Below are positions 17,115 through 25,936 of a stretch of 64,000 nucleotides of DNA, piece after piece. Source of the DNA: Trujillonella humicola (GTDB lineage: Bacteria; Actinomycetota; Actinomycetes; Mycobacteriales; Geodermatophilaceae); contig NZ_JBJNRJ010000018.1 in NCBI RefSeq assembly GCF_046233715.1, positions 1-64,000 on the forward strand. The letters are read 5' to 3'. The position numbers and the translations under genes were made by a program. The first letter of the stretch is position 1, and each line of letters begins with the position of its first letter. Below the pieces are notes generated by a model, which did not search any database, was not told where the DNA came from, and was given only the letters and a program-made list of their open reading frames with translations.

Positions 17115-17693
17115 GTGGAGACGGTGGTCGGCACGGTCGAGCAGGTGGCCGTGTACCCGGTGAAGTCCCTCGGCGGCCGCACGGTGCGCGCGGCGGACGT
17201 CGACGCCGCCGGGCTGCGCGGCGACCGGGCGTACGCGGTGGTCGACGCGACGACCGGTGAGCGGCTGACCGTGCGGACGACGCCGCGGATGCGCGAGGTC
17301 GTCGCCACCGGGGACGCCGCGGCCGACACCGGGACGCTCACCGCGGTGCTGGGCCGACCCGTGCGGCTGGCCGCCTCCGCGGCCGGCCCGCAGGTCGACG
17401 CGGCCGCCGTCCACCTGGTCAGCCGGCAGGCGGTGGACCGGGCCGCGGCCGGGGACGTGCCCGAGGGGTGCTCGGCCGGCGACCCGAGGGCCAACCTGCT
17501 CCTGGACCTGGTGGACGGCGCCGCCGACGAGCGGTCCTGGATCGGCCGGCACCTGCACGTGGGGGACGCGGTCCTGCGGCTGACCCGCCTGCCCAAGCAC
17601 TGCCTCGGGGTCTATGCCGAGGTCGTGCGCGCCGGCGCCGTGGCGGTCGGCGACCCGGTGAGGCTGAGCGGTCCGGAACCGTCGCGCGGCTAG
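17115..17693 (+). CDS. MOSC domain protein
   Basis: 192 residues. The N-terminal MOSC_N beta-barrel begins VAVYPVKSLGGRTVRAADVDAAGLRGDRAYAVVD in order, and the MOSC core ends with LTRLPKHCLGVYAEVVRAGAVAVGDPVRL. The Cys in KHCLGVY is the conserved sulfur/molybdenum-associated residue. The family includes molybdenum cofactor sulfurase C-terminal domains and YiiM/mARC proteins that handle Mo-cofactor or N-hydroxylated compounds. In-frame GTGs at 17097 and 17106 would overlap the -10 box, so 17115 is preferred. Confidence 0.82.
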   Translation: METVVGTVEQVAVYPVKSLGGRTVRAADVDAAGLRGDRAYAVVDATTGERLTVRTTPRMREVVATGDAAADTGTLTAVLGRPVRLAASAAGPQVDAAAVHLVSRQAVDRAAAGDVPEGCSAGDPRANLLLDLVDGAADERSWIGRHLHVGDAVLRLTRLPKHCLGVYAEVVRAGAVAVGDPVRLSGPEPSRG

Positions 17694-17696
17694 CCT
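17691..17696 (+). promoter_or_regulatory. Leaderless -10 box of the capA-like gene
   Basis: TAGCCT ends 7 bases before the GTG at 17704, overlapping the MOSC stop codon region. Confidence 0.55.
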
Positions 17697-17703
17697 GGCG
17701 GGC

Positions 17704-18864
17704 GTGCCGACGCCGGGGTCGCGCTGCCGCGCCGCAGCGTTCGCCGCCGTGCTCCTGCTCGCCGGGTGCGGCTCCGCGGCGCCGGAGCCCGGACCGGCGC
17801 CGGGGCCCGGACCGGAGCCGGCGTCGGAGCCGGCCCGGACGGAGCCCACCGCCCCGGTCCCCCCGACGCCGACGCCGGAGGAGATGACCCTCGTCGCGAC
17901 CGGTGACGTGCTGGTGCACCAGGGACGGGCGCTCACCTCCGGTGCGGAGCTCCCGGGGGGCGGCTACGACTTCTCCCCGGTGCTCGCGCCGATCGCGCCG
18001 ATCGTGTCCGCGGCCGACCTCGCCGTCTGCCACCTGGAGACGCCGGTCGCTCCACCCGGCGGGCCCTACTCCGGGTATCCCCGCTTCGCCGTGCAGCCGG
18101 AGATCGTCGACGCCCTGGCCGCGGCCGGCTACGACCTGTGCTCCACGGCGTCCAACCACTCCCTCGACGCCGGCACCGCCGGCCTGGTCCGCACCCTCGA
18201 CGCCCTCGACGGTGCCGGGATCGCGCACACCGGGACCCATCGCACGGAGGCGGAGGCCACCACGCCGACCCTCGTCGAGGTCGGCGGGGTGACCGTCGGG
18301 CACGTGGCGGCCACGTTCTCCCTCAACGGCGTGCCGCTGCCCGACGGCTACGAGTGGTCGGTGGACGTCGTCGAGGTGCCCGACGTGGCGCCCCTGCTCG
18401 AGGCGGCGGCCCGGGCTCGTTCGGCCGGGGCCGACATCGTGGTCGCCAGCCTGCACTGCTGCGCCGAGTACGACCACGAGCCGACCGCGGCGCAGGAACA
18501 GGCGGTGGCGGCGCTGCTCGCCTCGCCCGACGTCGACCTCGTGCTCGGGCACCACGCCCACGTGGTGCAGCCGATGGCCCGCATCGGGGACGAGTGGGCG
18601 GCCTACGGGCTCGGCAACGCCCTGGCCGAGCACGCGACCCGCGGTCACGCCACCGAGGACTCCGTCATCGCCCGCTTCACCGTCGCGCGCGGGACCGACG
18701 GGCGGTACGGCGTCGTCCTCGCCGAGGCCGTGCCCGTCACCATCGAGCTCGGAGCGGACGCCGTCCGCGTCGTCCCGGCCGGCCCGGAGGCGTACGCGCG
18801 GATCGCCGCCGTGCTCGACGCCCGTGGCGCCGTGGCCGACGGTCTGCGGATCGTCCCGCGCTGA
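17704..18864 (+). CDS. CapA-family lipoprotein
   Basis: 386 residues. A lipoprotein signal with lipobox LLAGC (Cys22) and a Pro/Glu/Ala linker (about 25-58) lead to a CapA/PGA_cap metallophosphatase-like domain: TLVATGDVLVHQ, ADLAVCHLETPV, STASNHSLDAGTAGL, VVASLHCCAEYDHEPTAAQ, DLVLGHHAHVVQ. The Asp, Glu/Asn and His residues are those expected for a calcineurin-like metal site. CapA is named for poly-gamma-glutamate capsule export, but isolated lipoprotein members like this one have no proven role, and no capBC genes are nearby. Confidence 0.85.
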   Translation: MPTPGSRCRAAAFAAVLLLAGCGSAAPEPGPAPGPGPEPASEPARTEPTAPVPPTPTPEEMTLVATGDVLVHQGRALTSGAELPGGGYDFSPVLAPIAPIVSAADLAVCHLETPVAPPGGPYSGYPRFAVQPEIVDALAAAGYDLCSTASNHSLDAGTAGLVRTLDALDGAGIAHTGTHRTEAEATTPTLVEVGGVTVGHVAATFSLNGVPLPDGYEWSVDVVEVPDVAPLLEAAARARSAGADIVVASLHCCAEYDHEPTAAQEQAVAALLASPDVDLVLGHHAHVVQPMARIGDEWAAYGLGNALAEHATRGHATEDSVIARFTVARGTDGRYGVVLAEAVPVTIELGADAVRVVPAGPEAYARIAAVLDARGAVADGLRIVPR

Positions 18865-18900
18865 CCGGCGACGCGCTCCGAACGGGGGTGCGCCGGTGGA

Positions 18901-18906
18901 TACCCT
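18901..18906 (+). promoter_or_regulatory. -10 box of thrS
   Basis: TACCCT would start transcription near 18913, giving a leader of about 50 bases with a proper TAGGAG before the GTG. No T-box features (specifier loop, TGGNACC antiterminator) are seen. Confidence 0.5.
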
Positions 18907-18961
18907 GCAGGTGTCCCGGCCGCCCGGCCGGGACACCGCCGGACCACCCGTAGGAGACACC

Positions 18962-20989
18962 GTGCCTGCCGCGCCCACCCCCGCCGCCGTCGCCCCGATC
19001 CGGGTGCCGGCCGGGACGACGGCCCAGCAGGCGCTCAAGGACGCCGGCATCCCGCTCAAGGGACCCGACGGCGCCGTCGTCGTCCGCGACCTGGCGACCG
19101 GTGACCTGAAGGACCTCGCCTGGACTCCGGAGGCCGAGGCGGAGGTCGAGCCCGTACCGGCCGCCAGCCCCGACGGGCGCGCGGTCATCCGGCACTCGGC
19201 CGCGCACGTGCTGGCCCAGGCCGTCCAGGACCTGTTCCCCGGGACCCGGCTGGGCATCGGCCCGCCGGTCGAGAACGGCTTCTACTACGACTTCGACCCC
19301 GAGCGGCCCTTCACCCCCGAGGACCTGCAGGCGCTCGAGAAGCGGATGACCGAGATCGTCCGCGCCGGGCAGCACTTCGCCCGCCGGGAGATCAGCGACG
19401 CCGACGCCGAGGCCGAGCTCGCCTCCGAGCCGTACAAGCTCGAGCTCATCGGGCTGAAGGGCGGCGCCGGGGAGGTCGCCGAGGGCGCCGACGTCGAGGT
19501 CGGCGGCGCGCAGCTGACCATGTACGACAACCTCGACGCCCGCACCGGCGACCGGGTCTGGACCGACCTGTGCCGCGGGCCGCACCTGCCGCGCACCAGC
19601 ACGATCCCCGCGTTCTCGCTGACCCGCAGTGCCGCCGCCTACTGGCGGGGGAGCGAGAAGAACCCGCAGCTGCAGCGCGTCTACGGCACCGCGTGGGAGA
19701 GCAAGGAGGCCCACAAGGCCTACCTCGAGCAGCTGGCCGAGGCCGAGCGCCGCGACCACCGCCGGCTGGGTGTCGAGCTCGACCTGTTCAGCTTCCCCGA
19801 CGAGATCGGCTCCGGTCTGGCCGTCTTCCACCCCAAGGGCGGGGTCGTCAAGCGGGAGATGGAGGACTACGTCCGCCGCCGGCACATCGAGGAGGGCTTC
19901 GACTACGTCGGCAGCCCGCACATCAGCAAGGGCGGCCTGTTCGAGACCTCCGGGCACCTGCCGTACTACGCCAACACCATGTTCCCGCCGATGGAACTGG
20001 AGAACAGCGAGTACTACCTCAAGGCCATGAACTGCCCGATGCACAACCTGATCTTCCGGTCGCGCGGGCGGTCCTACCGCGAGCTGCCGCTGCGCTTCTT
20101 CGAGTTCGGGTCGGTGTACCGGTACGAGAAGTCCGGCGTCGTGCACGGCCTCACCCGGGTCCGCGGGCTGACCCAGGACGACTCGCACAGCTACGTCACC
20201 CCCGAGCAGGCACCCGGGGAGATCCGGCACCTGCTGGCCTTCGTGCTCGGGCTGCTGCGCGACTTCGGCCTCGACGACTACCACCTCGAGCTGTCGACCC
20301 GCGGGGAGTCGGAGAAGTTCATCGGCTCCGACGAGGAGTGGGCGCAGGCCACCGCCGTCCTCGAGGAGGCGGCCCGCGAGACCGGCCTGGAGCTCGTCCC
20401 CGACCCGGGCGGCGCGGCGTTCTACGGGCCGAAGATCTCCGTGCAGGCCCGCGACGCCATCGGCCGGACCTGGCAGATGTCGACCATCCAGTACGACTTC
20501 AATCAGCCCGCCCGCTTCGGCCTCGAGTACACGACCCCCGGCGGCGACCGGGCGCAGCCGGTGATGATCCACTCGGCGAAGTTCGGCTCCATCGAGCGGT
20601 TCTTCGGCGTGCTCACCGAGCACTACGCGGGCGCGTTCCCCGCGTGGCTCGCGCCGGTCCAGGTCGTCGGCGTCCCGGTCACCGACGAGCAGGTGCCCTA
20701 CCTGACCGACGTCGCGCTGCGGTTGGAGGCGCGGGGCATCCGGGTCGAGGTCGACGACTCCGACGACCGCATGCAGAAGAAGATCCGGACGGCCAGCAAG
20801 CAGAAGGTGCCCTTCGTGCTCATCGCCGGGGCCACCGACGCCGAGGCCGGCGCGGTCTCCTTCCGCTTCCGCGACGGCAGCCAGCACAACGGCGTCCCCG
20901 TGCAGCAGGCCGTCGACGCGATCGCCGGCTGGGTGGCCTCGCGGGCCAACGCCGACCCGTCGGCCGACGCGCTGCAGGTGGCCGGATGA
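18962..20989 (+). CDS. thrS: Threonine--tRNA ligase
   Basis: 675 residues from the GTG at 18962, which follows TAGGAGAC. An N-terminal TGS domain (VPAGTTAQQALKDAGIPLKG), the tRNA-editing SAD domain (HSAAHVLAQAVQDLFPGTRLGIGPPVENGFYYDF) and a class II core are present: motif 2 region LRFFEFGSVYRYEKSGVVHGLTRVRG in order, motif 3, and the zinc-binding MNCPMH. The anticodon-binding domain ends the protein. It heads the thrS-HIT-pgsA-patA-pimA operon conserved in mycobacteria. Confidence 0.96.
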   Translation: MPAAPTPAAVAPIRVPAGTTAQQALKDAGIPLKGPDGAVVVRDLATGDLKDLAWTPEAEAEVEPVPAASPDGRAVIRHSAAHVLAQAVQDLFPGTRLGIGPPVENGFYYDFDPERPFTPEDLQALEKRMTEIVRAGQHFARREISDADAEAELASEPYKLELIGLKGGAGEVAEGADVEVGGAQLTMYDNLDARTGDRVWTDLCRGPHLPRTSTIPAFSLTRSAAAYWRGSEKNPQLQRVYGTAWESKEAHKAYLEQLAEAERRDHRRLGVELDLFSFPDEIGSGLAVFHPKGGVVKREMEDYVRRRHIEEGFDYVGSPHISKGGLFETSGHLPYYANTMFPPMELENSEYYLKAMNCPMHNLIFRSRGRSYRELPLRFFEFGSVYRYEKSGVVHGLTRVRGLTQDDSHSYVTPEQAPGEIRHLLAFVLGLLRDFGLDDYHLELSTRGESEKFIGSDEEWAQATAVLEEAARETGLELVPDPGGAAFYGPKISVQARDAIGRTWQMSTIQYDFNQPARFGLEYTTPGGDRAQPVMIHSAKFGSIERFFGVLTEHYAGAFPAWLAPVQVVGVPVTDEQVPYLTDVALRLEARGIRVEVDDSDDRMQKKIRTASKQKVPFVLIAGATDAEAGAVSFRFRDGSQHNGVPVQQAVDAIAGWVASRANADPSADALQVAG

Positions 20990-21558
20990 CGGAGCAGGAC
21001 GACGGCGTCACCATCGCGGTCTCCAGCGACGACGGCGGCCCGGCGACCGTCTTCGAGCACCTGTGGACGCCGTACCGGATGGCCTACATCCGCGGCGAGG
21101 GCAAGCCGACCGGCACGCACGACTGCCCGTTCTGCCTCATCCCGCAGATGGACGACGAGGAGGGGCTGGTCGTCGCCCGCGGGCGCACGGTGTTCGCGGT
21201 CCTCAACCTCTACCCGTACAACGCCGGGCACCTGATGGTCGTGCCCTACCGGCACGTGCCCGACTACACCGACCTGACGCCGGCGGAGGTCGCCGAGCTC
21301 GGCGCCTTCACGCAGACGGCGATGCGGGTGGTGCGCTCGGTCAGTGGCGCGCACGGGTTCAACATCGGCATGAACCAGGGGTCGGTCGCCGGCGCCGGCA
21401 TCGCCGACCACCTGCACCAGCACGCCGTGCCGCGCTGGGGCGGGGACACCAACTTCATGCCGGTCATCGGGCTGACCCGGGTGCTGCCGCAGGTGCTGCG
21501 CGAGACGCGGGCGCTGCTGGCGGCCTCGTGGCCCGGGGCCGGCGCCGGGGAGGGCTGA
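20986..21558 (+). CDS. HIT-family hydrolase/phosphorylase
   Basis: 190 residues, ATGA overlap with thrS. The HIT triad is HLHQH (H142, H144, H146) followed by AVPRW. Earlier CPFCLIPQ may bind zinc, and NLYPYNAGHLMVVPYRHV is typical. It is the orthologue by context of mycobacterial Rv2613c, an Ap4A phosphorylase, so dinucleoside polyphosphate breakdown is a reasonable role. Placement after an aminoacyl-tRNA synthetase gene fits, since synthetases generate Ap4A. Confidence 0.9.
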   Translation: MTEQDDGVTIAVSSDDGGPATVFEHLWTPYRMAYIRGEGKPTGTHDCPFCLIPQMDDEEGLVVARGRTVFAVLNLYPYNAGHLMVVPYRHVPDYTDLTPAEVAELGAFTQTAMRVVRSVSGAHGFNIGMNQGSVAGAGIADHLHQHAVPRWGGDTNFMPVIGLTRVLPQVLRETRALLAASWPGAGAGEG

Positions 21559-21559
21559 G

Positions 21560-22192
21560 GTGCTCGGCTCGGGAGCCCGGGCAGCCGTCGGGCGGCTCTG
21601 GGCGCCGGTGGTCGCCACGCTCCTGCGCGCGGGGGTCACCGCCGACGCGGTGACGGTGACCGGCACCCTGGGGGCGGTCGCCGGCGCGCTCGGTCTCCTC
21701 GCGACCGGCCACCTGTTCTGGGGCGTGTTCACCGTGACCGTGTTCGTGCTGCTCGACATGCTCGACGGCGCGCTGGCCCGCGCCCGCGGCGGCGGCTCGG
21801 TGTTCGGCGCGGTGCTCGACTCCAGCCTCGACCGGCTGGTCGACGCCGCGGTGTTCGGCGCGCTGGTGTGGTGGTTCACCGGCGCGGGGGACAACCGGCT
21901 GCTGGCCCTGCTCGCGCTGCTCTGCCTCGTCCTGTCGGTGCTGACCAGCTACGTCAAGGCACGTGCCGAGGGCGTGGGCCTGCGCTGCGACGTCGGGATC
22001 GTGGAGCGCACCGAGCGCCTCATCCTGGTCCTGACCGGCACCGGGCTGTACGGGCTCGGTGTGCCGTACGCGGTCCACGTCGGGCTGTGGCTGCTGCTGG
22101 CGGGCAGCCTCGTCACCGTCGTGCAGCGGGGCGTGGAGGTGCACCGCCAGGCCCGGGGGCGGCGGCTGCCCAGCGCCCCGACGGCGCCGTGA
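21560..22192 (+). CDS. pgsA: Phosphatidylinositol phosphate synthase
   Basis: CDP-alcohol phosphatidyltransferase of 210 residues with about six membrane helices. The signature is complete: D66-x2-D69-G-x2-A-R74-x8-G83-x3-D87-x3-D91. Mycobacterial PgsA1 condenses CDP-diacylglycerol with inositol 1-phosphate in the membrane. The order HIT-pgsA-acyltransferase-pimA identifies this as the PI-forming member rather than a phosphatidylglycerophosphate synthase. It starts with GTG one base after the HIT stop. Confidence 0.9.
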   Translation: MLGSGARAAVGRLWAPVVATLLRAGVTADAVTVTGTLGAVAGALGLLATGHLFWGVFTVTVFVLLDMLDGALARARGGGSVFGAVLDSSLDRLVDAAVFGALVWWFTGAGDNRLLALLALLCLVLSVLTSYVKARAEGVGLRCDVGIVERTERLILVLTGTGLYGLGVPYAVHVGLWLLLAGSLVTVVQRGVEVHRQARGRRLPSAPTAP

Positions 22193-23187
22193 CGGCACAG
22201 CCGCGGGAGGCCGCCGTCCCGGTCGCCGAGGGTGCTCCGCCCGCCGGGGTGCGGGAGCGGGTCACCGCCCGGCTCACTGACCTGGGCTTCGCCGCCGGGT
22301 GGGGCGCGGTCAAGGCGCTGCCCGAGCCGGTGGCCCGCGCCGGCTTCGTTGCCGCCTTCGACCGGGTGGCCCGCCGCGACGGGCGCGGGGTCCGCCAGCT
22401 GCGCGCCAACCTGCGGGCGGTCACCGCCGCCGGCGGTCTGGACGAGGCGGCGCTCGACGCGCTGACCCGCCGGGCGATGCGCTCCTACGGCCGGTACTGG
22501 CAGGAGGCCTTCCGGCTGCCGCGGCTGGATCCCGCACGCATCGTCCGGGACACCGTGACCGAGGGCCGTGAGCACATGGACCGGGCCCGGGCGGCCGGCC
22601 GGCCGGTGGTCGCCGCCCTGCCGCACAGCGGGAACTGGGACGCCGCCGGGGTCTGGTTCATCGAGTACCTGGGCGGGCCGTTCCTGACCGTCGCCGAGCG
22701 GCTGCGGCCGGAGTCGCTCTACCGGCGCTTCGTCGCCTTCCGCGAGTCGCTGGGCATGCGGGTCGTGCCGCTCACCGGCGACCCGCAGCCCAGCGGCACC
22801 GTGCTCCGGGAGTGGCTGGACGGGGGCGGCGCGGTCTGCCTGCTCTGCGACCGGGACCTCGGCCGGCCCGGCGTGCCGGTGACCTTCGCCGGGCGGCCGA
22901 CCACGATGCCCAGCGGCCCCGCGCTGCTCGCGGCCCAGACCGGCGCGGCGCTCGTCCCCGCCGTCCCCTCGTTCACCGCCCGCGGATGGCGGGTGGTGTT
23001 CCACCCCGAGGTGCCCCTCGACGGCGGCGGGCGGCTGCGCGACCGGGTGCACGCGGCGACCCAGCAGGTCGCCGACGCGTTCGGGGGCACCCTCGCCCGG
23101 TACCCCGAGGACTGGCACATGCTGGCGCGGATCTGGCCCGACGTACCGCCGGACCCTGCCGCCGCGGACCGGCCGGAGCGCGCCTGA
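22189..23187 (+). CDS. patA: Phosphatidylinositol mannoside acyltransferase
   Basis: 332 residues, GTGA overlap with pgsA. LpxL/HtrB-type acyltransferase fold: the HxxxxD-like active site is LPHSGNWDAAG, followed by the conserved RFVAFRESLGMRVVPL and LLCDRDLGRPGVPVTFAG blocks. Orthologue by context of mycobacterial Rv2611c (PatA), which palmitoylates the PimA-added mannose of PIM1/PIM2 on the cytoplasmic face. The 30-residue N-terminus before the fold is variable. Confidence 0.88.
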   Translation: MTAQPREAAVPVAEGAPPAGVRERVTARLTDLGFAAGWGAVKALPEPVARAGFVAAFDRVARRDGRGVRQLRANLRAVTAAGGLDEAALDALTRRAMRSYGRYWQEAFRLPRLDPARIVRDTVTEGREHMDRARAAGRPVVAALPHSGNWDAAGVWFIEYLGGPFLTVAERLRPESLYRRFVAFRESLGMRVVPLTGDPQPSGTVLREWLDGGGAVCLLCDRDLGRPGVPVTFAGRPTTMPSGPALLAAQTGAALVPAVPSFTARGWRVVFHPEVPLDGGGRLRDRVHAATQQVADAFGGTLARYPEDWHMLARIWPDVPPDPAAADRPERA

Positions 23188-24347
23188 TGCGGATCGGGCT
23201 GGTCTGCCCCTACCACTGGGACCGTCCCGGCGGCGTCCAGTACCACGTGCGCGACCTCGCCGAGACCCTGCGCGAGCTGGGCCACCACGTCGAGGTGCTG
23301 ACGCCGGCCGAGCACGAGGAGTCGCTGCCCGCCGAGCACGTCACCTTCGCCGGGCGGACGGTCCCGATCCCCTACAACGGGTCGATGGCCAGCGTGCAGT
23401 TCGGCCCGATCTCGGCCGCGCGGGTGCGCCGCTGGCTGCGCGAGGGCCGCTTCGACGTCGTCCACGTGCACGACCCGGCGCCGCCCTCGATCGGGCTGCT
23501 CGTGCTCATCCTCGCCGAGGGCCCCATCGTGGCGACGTTCCACGCGGCGACCGTGCGGTCCAAGTGGCTCGTCGCCTGGGGCCCGGTGATCCGCCCCTGG
23601 CTGGAGCGGATCAGCGGCCGGATCGCCGTCTCCGACTTCGCCCGCCGGCTGCAGGTCGAGCACCTCGGCGGCGACGCCGTCGTCATCCCCAACGGCGTGC
23701 ACGTCGCCGTCTTCGCCGAGGGCCCGGAGCTGCCCGGCCGCAGCCGCGGCTCCGCGAACCCGACCATCGGCTTCCTCGGCCGCTACGACGAACCCCGCAA
23801 GGGGCTGCCGGTGCTGCTCGAGGCGATGCGCGACGTCGTCCGGCGCCACCCGGCCGCCCGCCTGCTCATCGCCGGCCGCGGCAACCCCGACGCGCTGCGC
23901 GCGTCGATCGCGCCGGACCTGCGGCCGCACGTCGAGCTGCTCGGCGAGCTGCCGGAGGCGGACAAGGCGGCCTTCCTGCGGTCGGTCGACGTGTACTGCG
24001 CGCCCAACCTGCTGGGGGAGTCCTTCGGGATCATCCTCATCGAGGCGCTGGCGGCCGGGGCGCCGATCGTCGCCAGCGACCTCGACGCCTTCGCCGCGGT
24101 CCTGGAGGACGGCGCCGTGGGCGACCTGGTCCGCCGCGGCGACGCGACCGCGCTGGCGGCCGCGCTCGGGGACCTGCTGGCCGACCCGGCCCGGCGCGCG
24201 GAGCTGTCGGAGCGCGGCCGGGCGGCGGCCCGGGGCTACGACTGGTCGGTCGTCGCCCGGCGCGTGCTGGCTGTCTACGAGACCGTCGTGCTGCCCGACG
24301 GTGCAGCGGTGACCGCCACCGACGACGACGCCGGGGTGTCGGGCTGA
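23187..24347 (+). CDS. pimA: Phosphatidylinositol mannosyltransferase PimA
   Basis: 386-residue GT4 glycosyltransferase with GT-B fold. The N-terminal MRIGLVCPYHWDRPGGVQYH has the GGVQ loop, FDVVHVHDPAPPS follows, and the donor site NLLGESFGIILIEALAAGAPIVASD carries the EX7E motif. It transfers the first mannose from GDP-Man to the inositol 2-position. Its ATG overlaps the patA stop (TGATG). Together with pgsA and patA it starts PIM biosynthesis, implying PIM-type envelope glycolipids in this organism. Confidence 0.93.
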   Translation: MRIGLVCPYHWDRPGGVQYHVRDLAETLRELGHHVEVLTPAEHEESLPAEHVTFAGRTVPIPYNGSMASVQFGPISAARVRRWLREGRFDVVHVHDPAPPSIGLLVLILAEGPIVATFHAATVRSKWLVAWGPVIRPWLERISGRIAVSDFARRLQVEHLGGDAVVIPNGVHVAVFAEGPELPGRSRGSANPTIGFLGRYDEPRKGLPVLLEAMRDVVRRHPAARLLIAGRGNPDALRASIAPDLRPHVELLGELPEADKAAFLRSVDVYCAPNLLGESFGIILIEALAAGAPIVASDLDAFAAVLEDGAVGDLVRRGDATALAAALGDLLADPARRAELSERGRAAARGYDWSVVARRVLAVYETVVLPDGAAVTATDDDAGVSG

Positions 24348-24394
24348 CCGGGGGCGGGCCGGGCCGGCAGCCCCTGCGGCGGCGCGTGCGGCGC

Positions 24395-24400
24395 TAGCCT
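24395..24400 (+). promoter_or_regulatory. Leaderless -10 box of the LemA-like gene
   Basis: TAGCCT ends 6 bases before the GTG at 24407. Confidence 0.55.
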
Positions 24401-24406
24401 CCGGCC

Positions 24407-24946
24407 GTGGGTCTCTCCGTCTGGACGGTCGTCGCCGGCGTCGTCGTCGCGCTGCTCGTCGCCTGGACCGTGTGGACCCTCACCCGGCTGCGCCGCCTGG
24501 AGGGACGCGTGGACCGCGCGCGCACGGCGCTGGAGACCCAGCTGCGGCGGCGGGCGGCCCTGGCCGCCGAGATCGCGCGCGGCGGCGCCGCGGCCCTCGA
24601 GCCCGAGCGCGCCGGCCGCCTGGCGCGGGCCGCCGACGGTGCCCGGCTGCCCTGGACGCCGGACCGCGAGCAGGCGGAGAACCTGCTCGGCCGGGAGCTG
24701 CGCGGGCTGGTGCAGGAGCTGCCCGCGACGGAGAAGGCGCTGGCCGCCGACCTCGCCGGTACCGCGCAGCGGGTCGCCCTGGCCCGACGCTTCTACAACG
24801 ACGCGGTCCGCGACACCCGGGAGCTGCGCGGCCGCCGGTTCCCCCGGCTCCTGCGGCTGCACGCCCGTCGCCCGCTGCCGCGCTACTTCGACATCGACGA
24901 CAGCTACGGCGAGCTGGTGCGCACCGCCGGGCACCGGCGCCCCTGA
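24407..24946 (+). CDS. LemA-like membrane-anchored protein
   Basis: 179 residues. One N-terminal membrane helix (VWTVVAGVVVALLVAWTVWTL) is followed by a helical, Arg/Ala/Glu-rich domain. RLEGRVDRARTALETQLRRRAAL and LARRFYNDAVRDTRELRGRRFPRLL echo the LemA family, where NDAV and a late FP motif are conserved. The match is by eye and partial. Function of LemA proteins is unknown. It sits alone between pimA and pdxS; mycobacteria have a NUDIX gene at the equivalent position. Confidence 0.55.
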   Translation: MGLSVWTVVAGVVVALLVAWTVWTLTRLRRLEGRVDRARTALETQLRRRAALAAEIARGGAAALEPERAGRLARAADGARLPWTPDREQAENLLGRELRGLVQELPATEKALAADLAGTAQRVALARRFYNDAVRDTRELRGRRFPRLLRLHARRPLPRYFDIDDSYGELVRTAGHRRP

Positions 24947-24954
24947 CCGCTCCG

Positions 24955-24960
24955 TACGAT
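24955..24960 (+). promoter_or_regulatory. -10 box of pdxS
   Basis: TACGAT would start transcription near 24967, leaving a leader of about 45 bases. Confidence 0.45.
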
Positions 24961-25011
24961 GGAGGGGGTCCACCGAGGGACCGACCCCCGATCTGCTGCG
25001 AGGCCACTTCC

Positions 25012-25917
25012 ATGTCGACGTCCGACCGACCCACCCCGGCCACCGGCACGACCGCGGTCAAGCGCGGCATGGCCGAGCAGCTCAAGGGGGGCGTCATCAT
25101 GGACGTCGTCACCCCCGAGCAGGCGAAGATCGCCGAGGACGCCGGCGCGGTCGCCGTCATGGCGCTGGAGCGGGTGCCCGCCGACATCCGCGCGCAGGGC
25201 GGGATCGCGCGGATGAGCGACCCGGACATGATCGAGGGGATCGTCTCGGCGGTCTCGATCCCGGTGATGGCCAAGGCGCGGATCGGGCACTTCGTCGAGG
25301 CGCAGGTGCTGCAGAGCCTGGGCGTGGACTACGTCGACGAGTCCGAGGTGCTCACCCCCGCCGACGAGGCGCACCACATCGACAAGCACGCGTTCACCGT
25401 GCCGTTCGTGTGCGGGGCCACCGACCTGGGCGAGGCGCTGCGCCGCATCGCCGAGGGCGCGGCGATGATCCGCTCCAAGGGCGAGGCCGGCACCGGCAAC
25501 GTCGTCGAGGCCGTGCGGCACATGCGGGCCATCCGCGCCGGCATCCGCCGGCTGACGACCCTCGACGAGACCGAGCTGTTCGTCGCCGCCAAGGAGCTGC
25601 GCGCCCCGCACGACCTGGTGGCCGAGGTCGCCCGGACCGGCGCGCTGCCGGTCGTGCTGTTCACCGCCGGCGGCATCGCCACCCCCGCCGACGCGGCGAT
25701 GATGATGCAGCTGGGCGCCCAGGGGGTGTTCGTCGGCTCGGGCATCTTCAAGTCCGGCGACCCCGCCCAGCGCGCCGCCGCGATCGTGCAGGCCACCACC
25801 TTCCACGACGACCCCGATGTGATCGCCAAGGTCTCCCGCGGCCTGGGCGAGGCGATGGTCGGCATCAACGTGACCACGCTGCCGGAGTCCGAGCGGTTCG
25901 CCACCCGCGGCTGGTGA
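25012..25917 (+). CDS. pdxS: Pyridoxal 5'-phosphate synthase subunit PdxS
   Basis: 301 residues. The TIM-barrel synthase makes PLP from ribose 5-phosphate, glyceraldehyde 3-phosphate and ammonia from PdxT. MAEQLKGGVIMDVVTPEQAKIAEDAGAVAVMALERVPADIR, RIGHFVEAQVLQSLGVDYVDESEVL and KGEAGTGNVVEAVRHMR are near invariant in the family. Catalytic lysines lie in VMAKARIGH and IRSKGEAGTG. The ATG is placed by family length. pdxT lies 1.2 kb downstream beyond a membrane protein gene. Confidence 0.96.
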   Translation: MSTSDRPTPATGTTAVKRGMAEQLKGGVIMDVVTPEQAKIAEDAGAVAVMALERVPADIRAQGGIARMSDPDMIEGIVSAVSIPVMAKARIGHFVEAQVLQSLGVDYVDESEVLTPADEAHHIDKHAFTVPFVCGATDLGEALRRIAEGAAMIRSKGEAGTGNVVEAVRHMRAIRAGIRRLTTLDETELFVAAKELRAPHDLVAEVARTGALPVVLFTAGGIATPADAAMMMQLGAQGVFVGSGIFKSGDPAQRAAAIVQATTFHDDPDVIAKVSRGLGEAMVGINVTTLPESERFATRGW

Positions 25918-25936
25918 GCCGGCCCGCCGCGGCTCG

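Noticed and set aside
18907..18961. T-box riboswitch before thrS
   Set aside because: The leader is only about 50 bases and lacks the T-box consensus and a specifier stem. The alaS leader was rejected for the same reason.
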